Assembly: GCA_965224595.1 (NCBI GenBank)
Contig: OZ245058.1
Span: 992,001-1,056,000 of the forward strand
DNA length: 64,000 nucleotides
Reading direction: 5' to 3'
Source of the DNA: Aliivibrio_A sp016764915
GTDB lineage: Bacteria > Pseudomonadota > Gammaproteobacteria > Enterobacterales > Vibrionaceae
The translations under genes were made by a program, and so were the position numbers. Below are positions 1 through 8,552 of the stretch, one piece after another. Each line of letters begins with the position of its first letter. Within the stretch, counting starts at the first letter, position 1. The notes beneath the pieces were generated by a model. That model was not told the origin of the DNA and ran no database searches. It was given only the letters and a program-made list of their open reading frames with translations.

Positions 1-127
1 GCAAAATGAAAAAATAGTGTGATGTAATGCAAGTTTCATACACATTAAATGGCAGACCCTCTATTACAGTGACTAAGATACCGCATAAATTTTCCTGTTA
101 TTAGCCTAAAAATGTTGCATTTGGTTA

Positions 128-292
128 ATGTGTCAGTTAAAAACGAATCAATTTATCTCTTTTCTTGAAAAATAAGTTGATCTTGAGTTAGAGTCGCACG
201 ATATTGAATTAAGGTTACTGCGTCAGTTGGATGCATGTGATGGAATTATTGCGTTGTTGAAAGTACGAGGGCGTCAGCGAATTTATGGGTAA
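128..292 (+). pseudogene. Candidate small ORF upstream of topA, interrupted by one in-frame TAA
   Basis: Reading from the ATG at 128 gives 15 codons, then TAA at 173-175, then 38 more open codons in the same frame ending at TAA 290-292, which overlaps the topA start. The second half is protein-like and helical, ending RGRQRIYG. It has no ATG or GTG of its own. I see no strong ribosome-binding site before 128. This could be a decayed small gene coupled to topA, or chance. I recognise no family. Confidence 0.3.
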
Positions 293-2921
293 ATCTCTAG
301 TTATAGTGGAGTCACCAGCCAAGGCAAAAACAATTAATAAATACCTTGGAAAAGACTTCATTGTTAAATCCAGTGTCGGTCATGTACGCGATTTACCGGT
401 TGGTGCAAGTAATAATGGAAAAAAAGCGACGCCAATTTCCACTAAGGGAATGAGCGTAGAAGAGAAGGCTAAACTAAAAGCTAAAAAAGATCGAAAGTCA
501 CTGATTAATAAAATGGGCGTTGACCCATACAATAGCTGGGAAGCGAATTACCAAATACTTCCTGGTAAAGAAAAAGTGGTTGCTGAACTGCAGAAATTGG
601 CCGAAGACGCAGATTATGTCTATCTCGCAACCGATTTGGACCGCGAAGGGGAAGCCATTGCTTGGCACCTGCGGGAGATCATTGGTGGTGATAAAAAAAG
701 ATATAAGCGTGTCGTTTTTAATGAAATTACCCAAAATGCCATTCAACAAGCATTTGAAACTCCAGGTGAATTAAACCTTGATGGGGTTAATGCTCAGCAA
801 GCACGTCGATTTTTGGATCGAGTTGTTGGCTTTATGGTCTCTCCGCTATTGTGGAAAAAAGTGGCTCGTGGTCTTTCTGCAGGTCGTGTTCAATCTGTTG
901 CTGTTAAAGTGTTGGTGGAACGTGAGCGCCAAATTAATGCCTTCATCCCGGAAGAGTTTTGGGATATTCATGCTGATACTTTAACGGCGGATAAAGAGAA
1001 TTTCCGACTTCAAGTCGCCCAAAAATCTGGCGTAGCATTCAAGCCGCTTAATAAAGCGGACGCTGATAGCGCAGTATCTGTGCTTGAGCGAGCACAATAT
1101 GAAGTGTGTAAACGTGAAGATCGTCCAACGAAAAGCAAACCTTCAGCTCCTTATATCACCTCTACGCTGCAACAAGCGGCGAGTACTCGTTTAGGTTACG
1201 GTGTTAAAAAAACCATGATGCTTGCACAGCGCTTGTATGAAGGTGGTTATATCACTTATATGCGTACTGACTCGACCAACTTAAGCAAAGATGCCGTTGA
1301 GGCCGCTCGTGAGTTTATTGGCAGTGAGTATGGCGATAACTATCTTCCACCTGCTGCGCTGGTTTATAGCAGCAAAGGAAATGCTCAAGAGGCGCATGAG
1401 GCAATACGACCTTCAGATGTTGAAGTGAAATCGGATGACTTGCAGAAAATGGATCCTGATGCACACAAACTGTACAGTTTGATTTGGAATCAGTTTGTCG
1501 CATGTCAGATGGTTCCCGCTCAATATGATTCAACTACGGTGAGCGTAAAAGCAGAAGAGTATACGTTAAAAGCTAAAGGACGAATTCTACGTTTTGATGG
1601 TTGGACTCGTGTTCAACGTCCAATGGGAAAAAATGAAGACCAAATTCTTCCTGCAATACAAGTGGGCGATACTTTATCATTAATCACCATAGACCCTAAA
1701 CAACACTTCACTAAGCCACCAGCGCGCTTCACAGAGGCTGCATTGGTTAAAGAGTTAGAGAAGAAAGGCATTGGCCGACCTTCCACGTATGCATCTATCA
1801 TATCGACCATTCAAGATCGTGGTTATGTGCGTGTTGAACAGCGCCGATTTTATGCTGAAAAAATGGGTGAAATTGTTACTGACCGTTTAGATCAGAGTTT
1901 TTCTGAATTAATGGATTATGACTTTACTGCGCATATGGAAGGGGATCTTGACCAAATTGCTGAAGGACATGAAAACTGGAAAGATGTGCTCGACAAATTT
2001 TTCTCAAAATTTACCGACAAACTGAAAACGGCTGAGCTTGATGAAGCTGAAGGGGGCATGTTACCAAATAACATTGTAGAGACTGATATTCAGTGTCCTA
2101 CGTGTGAACGTAACATGGGTATCCGTACCGCTTCTACTGGCGTGTTCTTAGGGTGTTCTGGTTATGCTTTACCGCCTAAAGAGCGTTGTAAGAAAACCAT
2201 TAACCTTGGTGATGAAGAGGGCGTAATCAATGTGCTTGAAGAGGATGTAGAAACGGCCGCTTTACGTGCTAAAAAACGTTGCCCGAAATGTGAAACGGCA
2301 ATGGATGCTTACCTGATTGACCAAGATCGCAAATTGCATGTTTGTGGTAACAACCCGAATTGTGATGGTTACGTAGTCGAGCACGGTGAGTTTAAAGTTA
2401 AAGGCTACGATGGACCTATTGTCGAATGTGATAAATGTGGTTCGGATATGGAGCTTAAAAACGGGCGTTTTGGTAAGTATATGGATTGCACATCCGAAGA
2501 GTGTAAAAATACGCGCAAGATCCTCAGAAATGGCGATGTTGCACCACCTAAAGAGGACCCGGTGCATTTGCCAGAACTGACGTGTGAGAAGTCTGACGCA
2601 TATTTTGTGCTTCGTGATGGCGCTTCTGGTCTTTTCTTAGCAGCAAGTACTTTTCCAAAATCTCGTGAAACCCGTGCTCCTTTGGTCTCTGAGTTAGTGC
2701 GTTTTAAAGACCGTATTTCTGAGAAGTTTATTTATCTAACATCGGCACCGCAGAAAGATCCAGATGGATTACCTGCTGTGATTCGCTTTAGCCGAAAATC
2801 TAAAGAGAACTACGTCCGTAGCGAAGTTGATGGTAAACCGACAGGTTGGACTGGGCTCTACATTGACGGTAAGTGGGTGATTACGGATAAGCGTAAAAAG
2901 CCTAAAAAAGCTGAAAAGTAG
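285..2921 (+). CDS. topA: DNA topoisomerase I
   Basis: Type IA topoisomerase that relaxes negative supercoils by single-strand cleavage and passage. The 878-residue protein opens with the TOPRIM motif (VIVESPAKAKTI) and carries the acidic DLDREGEAIAWHL segment. The active-site region GGYITYMRTDSTN places the catalytic tyrosine at about residue 325. Three C-terminal four-cysteine zinc clusters lie at about residues 604-640, 666-690 and 714-736, as in enterobacterial TopA (about 865 residues). The start is fixed by the conserved MGKSLVIVES. A strong terminator follows. The family and role are secure. Confidence 0.98.
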   Translation: MGKSLVIVESPAKAKTINKYLGKDFIVKSSVGHVRDLPVGASNNGKKATPISTKGMSVEEKAKLKAKKDRKSLINKMGVDPYNSWEANYQILPGKEKVVAELQKLAEDADYVYLATDLDREGEAIAWHLREIIGGDKKRYKRVVFNEITQNAIQQAFETPGELNLDGVNAQQARRFLDRVVGFMVSPLLWKKVARGLSAGRVQSVAVKVLVERERQINAFIPEEFWDIHADTLTADKENFRLQVAQKSGVAFKPLNKADADSAVSVLERAQYEVCKREDRPTKSKPSAPYITSTLQQAASTRLGYGVKKTMMLAQRLYEGGYITYMRTDSTNLSKDAVEAAREFIGSEYGDNYLPPAALVYSSKGNAQEAHEAIRPSDVEVKSDDLQKMDPDAHKLYSLIWNQFVACQMVPAQYDSTTVSVKAEEYTLKAKGRILRFDGWTRVQRPMGKNEDQILPAIQVGDTLSLITIDPKQHFTKPPARFTEAALVKELEKKGIGRPSTYASIISTIQDRGYVRVEQRRFYAEKMGEIVTDRLDQSFSELMDYDFTAHMEGDLDQIAEGHENWKDVLDKFFSKFTDKLKTAELDEAEGGMLPNNIVETDIQCPTCERNMGIRTASTGVFLGCSGYALPPKERCKKTINLGDEEGVINVLEEDVETAALRAKKRCPKCETAMDAYLIDQDRKLHVCGNNPNCDGYVVEHGEFKVKGYDGPIVECDKCGSDMELKNGRFGKYMDCTSEECKNTRKILRNGDVAPPKEDPVHLPELTCEKSDAYFVLRDGASGLFLAASTFPKSRETRAPLVSELVRFKDRISEKFIYLTSAPQKDPDGLPAVIRFSRKSKENYVRSEVDGKPTGWTGLYIDGKWVITDKRKKPKKAEK

Positions 2922-2944
2922 AAATAATTCAGCGAATGAATATT

Positions 2945-2977
2945 AAAAAAGAGCAACCTAACTGGTTGCTCTTTTTT
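2945..2977 (+). terminator. Rho-independent terminator after topA
   Basis: The arms GAGCAACC (2951-2958) and GGTTGCTC (2964-2971) pair perfectly around a 5-nt loop. The stem is flanked by six A on the left and six T on the right, so it could work in both directions, but only topA ends here. Confidence 0.9.
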
Positions 2978-3118
2978 GTTTTGATATTGCCCACAGAAAC
3001 TAAGTTAGTTTAACAACAAATATCTAAGATATCGTATAAATAGGACTATTATTAGTAAAGTAGTTAAGAATGTTTTTTGACCTTATTACATAATTTCGTA
3101 TTTCAAGAGCGAGTTATT

Positions 3119-3658
3119 ATGCAAAAAATAGTTTGGCTTTTTGTGTGTGCTTCAATGGTAATTAGTGGTTCAGCATTGGCTGAAGAGCAAGCTGAACAGA
3201 CAAAAACAAAGTTAGGTTGGAGTGTATTAGTCGGGTTCGCTAATACTAAAATTGAGTACGAAGAACACGACTCAAAGATTGAAGATATCTCCTTACACCT
3301 TGGTGGTGGTTATCGTGTTAGTCGCTTTTTTTCGATTGATCTAGACTATTACCGGATAGATACTGAAGAGAATAAATCGGATGTTTTTTTGTCTCAATCA
3401 TCACTCTCTGCTCGAGGGATCTGGCCAATTTCTGACTCTTTTGAGCTGTGGGGAAAGATGGGGTTTGTCTACGGAGAGTATAAAGTTACGCATGATATTA
3501 ACCCGACAGCAAAAGGAGATGAAACTTCGATTGTCTCCGCTATTGGTGCCGATTATTTCGTGACCCCATCAATTTTTATTCGCGCTGAATATTCAAATCA
3601 CAACTATGAAGATATCTCTGGGGATACGTTAGGTATTAATCTGGGTTATCTTTTCTAA
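3119..3658 (+). CDS. Outer-membrane beta-barrel protein, OmpA-like/porin-like fold
   Basis: A predicted secreted protein of 179 residues. The N-terminus is a signal peptide (MQKIVWLFVCASM..., likely cut after ALA, with mature protein starting near EEQAEQ). The body alternates hydrophobic and polar residues and is rich in Tyr, Gly and Ser. It ends in GINLGYLF, whose final Phe suits BAM-dependent insertion. I chose ATG 3119 over the in-frame upstream 3077 start because the signal peptide begins there. Its length fits a small 8-strand barrel. The specific role is unknown. It converges on miaE with only 8 bp between the stops. Confidence 0.8.
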   Translation: MQKIVWLFVCASMVISGSALAEEQAEQTKTKLGWSVLVGFANTKIEYEEHDSKIEDISLHLGGGYRVSRFFSIDLDYYRIDTEENKSDVFLSQSSLSARGIWPISDSFELWGKMGFVYGEYKVTHDINPTAKGDETSIVSAIGADYFVTPSIFIRAEYSNHNYEDISGDTLGINLGYLF

Positions 3659-3666
3659 ACTGACGA

Positions 3667-4443
3667 TTAGATAGGTAAACCGCTATGAAAACGAAAATTG
3701 TCGTCAGGGCGGTTAATCAGCTCAGCTTCAGCTGTGGCTAAAGCAGCAACTCGCTCAGAGATATCATTTTCACCAGCGACATCTTGTGCCAACTGTAAAT
3801 AGTCTTGGTAATGACGAGCTTCTGAGCGTAGCAGAGAGATGTAAAATTGCTTTAATTCATCGTCTAAATGCGGCGCTAATTTGGCAAAACGCTCACACGA
3901 ACGAGCTTCTATCAGCGCTCCGATAATGAGTTTATCAATCAATGCAGCAGGCTCGTAAGTTCTCACTTGTTTCATCAGTCCTTTAGCATAAGTACCAGCT
4001 GATAAGCTGTAATACTCTATATCTCGACTGCCCATGATTTCGAGTACTTGTTCGAAATGATGAAACTCTTCTTTGATTAAACGTACCATTTTTTCAATTA
4101 AATCTTGTCCGTAAACGACATTTTCCTTGGCGGTTAGCGCCGCACTTTGCATTCGTTTCTTTTCTGGGAATACAGTATCAAGCTGTTTGCGATAGACATA
4201 ATCTTCATAAGGCTTGGACCACTCAAGCAGTGTCGCACCACTCTCTTTGTCAATTGCGTATTTTCGGATTAACCACATCGCGGTTTGGCTTGCCTTTAAT
4301 TCACAATTACAGTGGTCTACAAGCAATGTGGTGAGGTTTTCAGGCCTTTTGGCAAGCTCTATCCATTCATCAGGAGTCTCACAGTGTAAGAAGCTATGGA
4401 CAGGCGCAAGGAGCTCATGAATCATGTTCAGTTCTGTATTCAT
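3667..4443 (-). CDS. miaE: tRNA-(ms2io6A37) hydroxylase MiaE
   Basis: Non-heme diiron monooxygenase that hydroxylates the isopentenyl group of ms2i6A at tRNA position 37, an oxygen-dependent last step after MiaA and MiaB. The 258-residue helical protein shows the expected carboxylate/histidine ligand pattern: a Glu in DHCNCELKASQ, then EEFHHFEQ, EARSCERF and EARHYQDY. These are the two ExxH-type halves of a ferritin-like four-helix bundle. Length matches the family. It is transcribed alone or with nothing obvious, with its start 65 bp before the end of the next minus-strand gene. Confidence 0.93.
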   Translation of the reverse strand: MNTELNMIHELLAPVHSFLHCETPDEWIELAKRPENLTTLLVDHCNCELKASQTAMWLIRKYAIDKESGATLLEWSKPYEDYVYRKQLDTVFPEKKRMQSAALTAKENVVYGQDLIEKMVRLIKEEFHHFEQVLEIMGSRDIEYYSLSAGTYAKGLMKQVRTYEPAALIDKLIIGALIEARSCERFAKLAPHLDDELKQFYISLLRSEARHYQDYLQLAQDVAGENDISERVAALATAEAELINRPDDNFRFHSGLPI

Positions 4444-4508
4444 AAAAATATTATCGCTAAATTGAAAAAGGCTGCAATATGCAGCCTTAAATTATAATTG
4501 ATGAGAAA

Positions 4509-5264
4509 TTACCATTTTTTCTTAGGCTGGAATAGTACGTCTATTTCATCATCTTTTTCATCTTCAGTAATGGCATCATCGCGCTCTTTTTTCGATTTAT
4601 TATTAAGTTCATCAAGCATTGACTCTAAATGGGTTCGCGCTTTATTAGAGTAAGAGTCATTTTTGACGGTTAATGCATCGATGCCTTTTTTCAGCAGCTG
4701 TTTGGCTGTACCTGATTGGCCACGAGAAATAGCATCTTTAGAGCGCTTAATCACATTTTCGATATTGATTCGAATTTGAAATGTTTCCAATCGTGCATTT
4801 TCAGTGACAAAGACTTGAGTGTTGACTCGTCCTTTCTTATGTTCGGCGCGTAAGATCTCTCTTAATCTCTTCACTAATTTTAACATGTTGATTGCTTGTT
4901 GGTCATTAGTCGGCGATTTAAAAGAGGTGCTATCACCGCCAGCATAATTGTTTTGCAGTTGATCAAACTGGCTCTGCATGTTTATCATACGTTGCTCATA
5001 AGATTTATTATTGGGTACTAAGTCTGAAATGGCTCTCAATGCATCGAGTATTCTTTGATTAAGACACAGTAGCAACTCTTTGCTAAAAGGAAATTGATGA
5101 GCATTGCCGATCAATTCTTCAGTGGTTTCAATAATTGCATTATATTTGGCCGTCTCCTGCTTTTTGGCAGATTCAATTCGACCGCGATACTGAACAATAA
5201 TATTGTAACCAATGATTAAGGCGAAAAGCAGGCCGATTAATCCAACTAATAAAGCTATATTCAT
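4509..5264 (-). CDS. Membrane-anchored coiled-coil protein of unknown function
   Basis: A 251-residue protein. Residues 4-24 form one strongly hydrophobic N-terminal helix, so it is probably an inner-membrane anchor with the rest in the cytoplasm (positive residues RGRIESAKK follow it). The remainder is charged and predicted helical/coiled coil, with a Lys/Asp/Glu-rich tail ending LFQPKKKW. No catalytic motif is visible. It may be co-transcribed with miaE downstream (65 bp apart), but nothing links the functions. I do not recognise a named family. Confidence 0.8.
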   Translation of the reverse strand: MNIALLVGLIGLLFALIIGYNIIVQYRGRIESAKKQETAKYNAIIETTEELIGNAHQFPFSKELLLCLNQRILDALRAISDLVPNNKSYEQRMINMQSQFDQLQNNYAGGDSTSFKSPTNDQQAINMLKLVKRLREILRAEHKKGRVNTQVFVTENARLETFQIRINIENVIKRSKDAISRGQSGTAKQLLKKGIDALTVKNDSYSNKARTHLESMLDELNNKSKKERDDAITEDEKDDEIDVLFQPKKKW

Positions 5265-5502
5265 ATGAAGCGTCTACATCCCATGCAGTTAGTGCAATAT
5301 AATAGAATACACTATCAAGTATATACGCGGTAGTTGTTAATGTTGATTTAGATAACGTCTTGAAAGTTTAGTTGATACTATTTCTGTTAACCTTGATATT
5401 TAATCCAAATAATTGTTTCTTTATGAGATAAAGACGTCGTTACTTATAGAATAATCAAGAAAATCTGCTTAAATTTTGTTACTTTAGCTAAATATGTCAG
5501 TT

Positions 5503-5519
5503 TTGATGACGTGCATCAA
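5503..5519. promoter_or_regulatory. Inverted repeat just upstream of cysB
   Basis: TTGATG (5503-5508) and CATCAA (5514-5519) are inverted copies around 5 nt, ending about 10 nt before the cysB ribosome-binding site. It could be an autoregulatory or anaerobic regulator site. The spacing is not that of FNR (which needs 4 nt between TTGAT and ATCAA), so the regulator is unassigned. Confidence 0.3.
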
Positions 5520-5539
5520 TGAAGGGTGATGAGGTAAAA

Positions 5540-6514
5540 ATGAAATTACAACAGCTTAGGTACATAGTAGAAGTTGTTAACAACAATTTGAATGTATCCT
5601 CAACTGCAGAGAACCTTTACACCTCTCAACCTGGGATCAGCAAACAAGTTCGCCTTTTAGAAGATGAGCTCGGCGTACAAGTTTTTGAGCGTAGCGGCAA
5701 GCACCTTACTAAGGTGACGCCTGCAGGCTTGGATATTGTGCGTATTTCAAGGGAGATTCTTTTTCGTGTTGAGAGCATTAAAGCGGTTGCGAGTGAACAT
5801 ACCCATCCAGATATTGGAACGTTAAATATTTCTACCACCCACACTCAAGCTCGTTATGCACTTCCAGATGTCATTAAAGGCTTTACCGCTAGATATCCAC
5901 GAGTAAGCTTAAATATGCATCAAGGCACCCCAAGCCAGATGTCTGACTCTGTTGCTAAAGGTACGGCGGATTTTGCCATCGCGACTGAAGCGCTTCACCT
6001 TTATCATGATGCCGTTATGCTTCCTTGTTATCATTGGAATCGCTCGATTGTTGTGCCTAAAGATCACCCTCTGGCACAGATAAAAAACGTCACTATAGAG
6101 GATCTTGCAAGTTACTCTTTGGTGACTTATGTGTTTGGGTTTACTGGCCGTTCTGAGTTAGATGACGCATTTGATAAGTCCGGACTTACTCCTAAAATTG
6201 TGTTCACTGCGACCGATGCTGATGTAATTAAAACCTACGTTAGGTTAGGTATTGGTGTGGGTGTGATAGCAAGTATGGCTATTGATCCTGTGATGGACTC
6301 TGATTTGGTCGCTATTGACGCAAGCCATATTTTTAAAGCAAGCACCACCAATATAGGCTTTAGAAAAGGCACTTTTCTGCGGACGTATATGTATGACTTT
6401 ATGGAACGTTTTGCGCCGCACCTTACAAAACCTGTGGTTGAACAAGCCGTTGCTTTAAAGAACAACGAAGAGATCGTTGAAATGTTTAAAGAGATAGTTC
6501 TTCCAATTCGATAA
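5540..6514 (+). CDS. cysB: HTH-type transcriptional regulator CysB
   Basis: LysR-family master activator of sulfur assimilation and cysteine synthesis, responding to N-acetylserine. The 324-residue protein starts MKLQQLRYIVEVV with the LysR winged helix (residues 1-60, containing TSQPGISKQVRLLEDELG) and continues into a periplasmic-binding-like effector domain. I chose ATG 5540 rather than the in-frame 5519 start. It has GAGG eight bases upstream and matches the exact family N-terminus and length. A hairpin immediately follows the stop and overlaps the next gene's ribosome-binding site. Confidence 0.96.
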   Translation: MKLQQLRYIVEVVNNNLNVSSTAENLYTSQPGISKQVRLLEDELGVQVFERSGKHLTKVTPAGLDIVRISREILFRVESIKAVASEHTHPDIGTLNISTTHTQARYALPDVIKGFTARYPRVSLNMHQGTPSQMSDSVAKGTADFAIATEALHLYHDAVMLPCYHWNRSIVVPKDHPLAQIKNVTIEDLASYSLVTYVFGFTGRSELDDAFDKSGLTPKIVFTATDADVIKTYVRLGIGVGVIASMAIDPVMDSDLVAIDASHIFKASTTNIGFRKGTFLRTYMYDFMERFAPHLTKPVVEQAVALKNNEEIVEMFKEIVLPIR

Positions 6515-6534
6515 TTGTAATTAACATTTGTATG

Positions 6535-6574
6535 AAAACCTCTACAATGACGCTGCATTGTATGAGGTTTTTTT
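6535..6574 (+). terminator. Terminator-like hairpin after cysB that also buries the next gene's Shine-Dalgarno
   Basis: AAAACCTC-TACAATG (6535-6549) pairs with CATTGTA-T-GAGGTTTT (6556-6571), a 15-bp stem with one bulged T and a 6-nt loop, followed by T residues up to 6574. The T run ends exactly at the next ATG (6575). The GAGG Shine-Dalgarno (6564-6567) of that gene is inside the descending arm. Confidence 0.75.
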
Positions 6575-7774
6575 ATGCATAATCGTTTTCATTCATTAGA
6601 TTTAATTCTATCCCAATACAGATCACTGTGGCAGGTATCTCTTTATAATCACCTAGATTACCCGTGGCGTGACAGTTTTCCTTATTTATGCCAATGGCTT
6701 GACGAGATGAGTGATGAGCAGGTATGTCAATTTAAAAACGATCCTAAAAGGTTGTCAAAAAGTATCACTCCTTGGATTGAAGAAGCAGAAGAACTCAATG
6801 CTTTGTCACACGTTCCAGCAGCAAAACATCGAAAGGTGACCTCGTTACGTGGCATTGAAACGGGTATTCCTGGGCGTAAGTGGCAGCAAATTGAATCTTT
6901 TGTTGCCAGTATTGATACCCACAAAGATAACTGGTTAGAGTGGTGTGCTGGTAAAGGGTATTTGGGACGTCTATTGGCCACACAACACGCCAGATCAGCA
7001 GTGACGAGCATAGAGTGGCAATCGAACTTATGCCATGAAGGTCAAACCTATGCTGATAAACATCATCTAAACATGACCTTTATTGAGGCGGATGCTTTAA
7101 TAAGTCAGAGTCAACAGTATGTTGAAAAAGATCAACACGCTGTTGCTTTACATGCCTGTGGAGATTTACATACTCAACTGTTGCACTTAGCGATCAACGC
7201 CGCTACCGAGCAGGTATCGATTTCACCATGTTGTTATCATTTAACCTCAGCTGAAAAATATACTCCGTTGTCAAAAACTGCACAATCTACAGCACTTGAG
7301 TTGACTAAGCGTGATTTACGACTGCCTCTACAAGAGACGGTGACTGCAGGAAAGCGAACTCAACGTCATCGGGTATTGGAGGTGAGCTATCGGTTGGGTT
7401 TTGATTTACTTCAGCGGTCGATATTTAATAACCAGCACTACTTACCTATTCCGAGTATCAAAAAATCGTTACTTGCTAATGGATTCGAATTTTTTTGTGT
7501 ATGGGCTGCGAAACAAAAGTGTTTAGAGCTGCCTAATAATCTCGACTTTGATCACTGGTTAAAACAAGGTGAAAAGAGATCAAAACTTGTTGATAGAATG
7601 GACTTAGTCCAGTTGATTTTTAAGCGACCTCTAGAATTGTGGCTTGTTTTGGATAGAGCTCTTTATCTGCAAGAGTCTGGTTACACGGTCAATGTTGCTA
7701 CATTTTGTGAACGTCAGTTCACCCCACGAAACATTATTATCAACGCGAAGAGGAGCCATTTAGCATGGAATTAA
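6575..7774 (+). CDS. Class I SAM-dependent methyltransferase, function unknown
   Basis: A 399-residue protein. The SAM-binding motif WCAGKGYLGRLLA lies around residues 125-140. Downstream are an acidic post-II motif and the distinctive VSISPCCYHL segment, which I associate with an uncharacterised methyltransferase family (Methyltransf_32-like). The substrate cannot be read from the sequence; RNA or a small molecule are both possible. The start ATG 6575 has GAGG seven bases upstream, inside a hairpin. The 3' end overlaps the next gene by 10 nt, implying co-transcription with the TauE/SafE permease. Confidence 0.8.
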   Translation: MHNRFHSLDLILSQYRSLWQVSLYNHLDYPWRDSFPYLCQWLDEMSDEQVCQFKNDPKRLSKSITPWIEEAEELNALSHVPAAKHRKVTSLRGIETGIPGRKWQQIESFVASIDTHKDNWLEWCAGKGYLGRLLATQHARSAVTSIEWQSNLCHEGQTYADKHHLNMTFIEADALISQSQQYVEKDQHAVALHACGDLHTQLLHLAINAATEQVSISPCCYHLTSAEKYTPLSKTAQSTALELTKRDLRLPLQETVTAGKRTQRHRVLEVSYRLGFDLLQRSIFNNQHYLPIPSIKKSLLANGFEFFCVWAAKQKCLELPNNLDFDHWLKQGEKRSKLVDRMDLVQLIFKRPLELWLVLDRALYLQESGYTVNVATFCERQFTPRNIIINAKRSHLAWN

Positions 7775-8478
7775 CTGTCTATATTGCGATGGGATTGATT
7801 TTTGTCGGCTCGTTTATCCAAAGCTCAATTGGTTTCGGACTGGCGATTGTGGCAGCACCAATTTTATATCAAATATCCCCTGATTATGTACCCGCACCGA
7901 TAACCATCGTTGCTCTTTTTCTTTCATTGATTAATGCCTATAGAAATAAAGCTAACATCTCTTTAGATGGTCTTTGGATGGCGATCATAGGTAGGGTTCC
8001 CGGAACCGTTGCGGGTGGGGCATTACTGTTATTGGTTGATAACAATACTCTTTCTTTATGGTTAGGCACTATGGTTCTGATTGCTGTTGGGATTAGTTTA
8101 TTGCCAATTAGAATTGCTCCAACCCCGAAAAAGATGATGGTCGCCGGATTTTTCTCTGGGTTTATGGGGACAAGTTCTGGGATAGGCGGACCTCCGATGG
8201 CGCTGCTGCTACAGCATCAAGAGGGTCATTTGGTACGAGCAAATCTTTCCGCCTTTTTTGTGGTGAGTTGTATATTATCGTTAGCAGCACAAGCCCCGAT
8301 TGGTTATATGACGATGCATCACTTTATGCTGTCACTACCGCTCTTGCCAGCATCACTATTGGGTTATGTTGTTGCCATGTTCTTTATTGATAAACTTTCA
8401 AAGGAGAAAGTGAGAGCGGCTTCGTTAATTATTTGCACTATTTCTGGAGCAACTGCAATCTTAACCGTGTTGATATAG
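7765..8478 (+). CDS. TauE/SafE (TSUP) family membrane permease
   Basis: A 237-residue integral inner-membrane protein with about eight hydrophobic helices. The N-terminus (GSFIQSSIGFGLAIVAAPIL) and the central FFSGFMGTSSGIGGPPMALLL repeat are the paired Gly/Pro-rich half-domain signatures of TSUP permeases. These move sulfite, organosulfonates or related organic anions. The ligand here is not determined. It overlaps the upstream methyltransferase by 10 nt, so the two are translationally coupled. Confidence 0.85.
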   Translation: MELTVYIAMGLIFVGSFIQSSIGFGLAIVAAPILYQISPDYVPAPITIVALFLSLINAYRNKANISLDGLWMAIIGRVPGTVAGGALLLLVDNNTLSLWLGTMVLIAVGISLLPIRIAPTPKKMMVAGFFSGFMGTSSGIGGPPMALLLQHQEGHLVRANLSAFFVVSCILSLAAQAPIGYMTMHHFMLSLPLLPASLLGYVVAMFFIDKLSKEKVRAASLIICTISGATAILTVLI

Positions 8479-8502
8479 GAGTGATTTAAGAGTTTCAAAT
8501 GT

Positions 8503-8532
8503 AAAGAAAGAGCTTAAATAAGCTCTTTCTTT
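8503..8532. terminator. Terminator-like hairpin between convergent genes, merging with a CTTT repeat
   Basis: Perfect 14-bp arms AAAGAAAGAGCTTA (8503-8516) and TAAGCTCTTTCTTT (8519-8532) flank a 2-nt centre. The right arm runs into a (CTTT)7 tract instead of a clean T run. It probably serves the TSUP operon from the left and the DUF3943 gene from the right. Confidence 0.6.
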
Positions 8533-8552
8533 CTTTCTTTCTTTCTTTCTTT
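8525..8552. repeat. (CTTT)7 tetranucleotide microsatellite
   Basis: Seven uninterrupted CTTT units directly abut the stop codon of the DUF3943 gene (TTA at 8552-8554 on the plus strand). Copy number could vary by slippage. The tract lies after both stops, so it would alter the hairpin rather than a reading frame. Confidence 0.9.

Noticed and set aside
8525..8552. A CRISPR or satellite array
   Set aside because: The CTTT units are contiguous with no spacers; this is a simple microsatellite.
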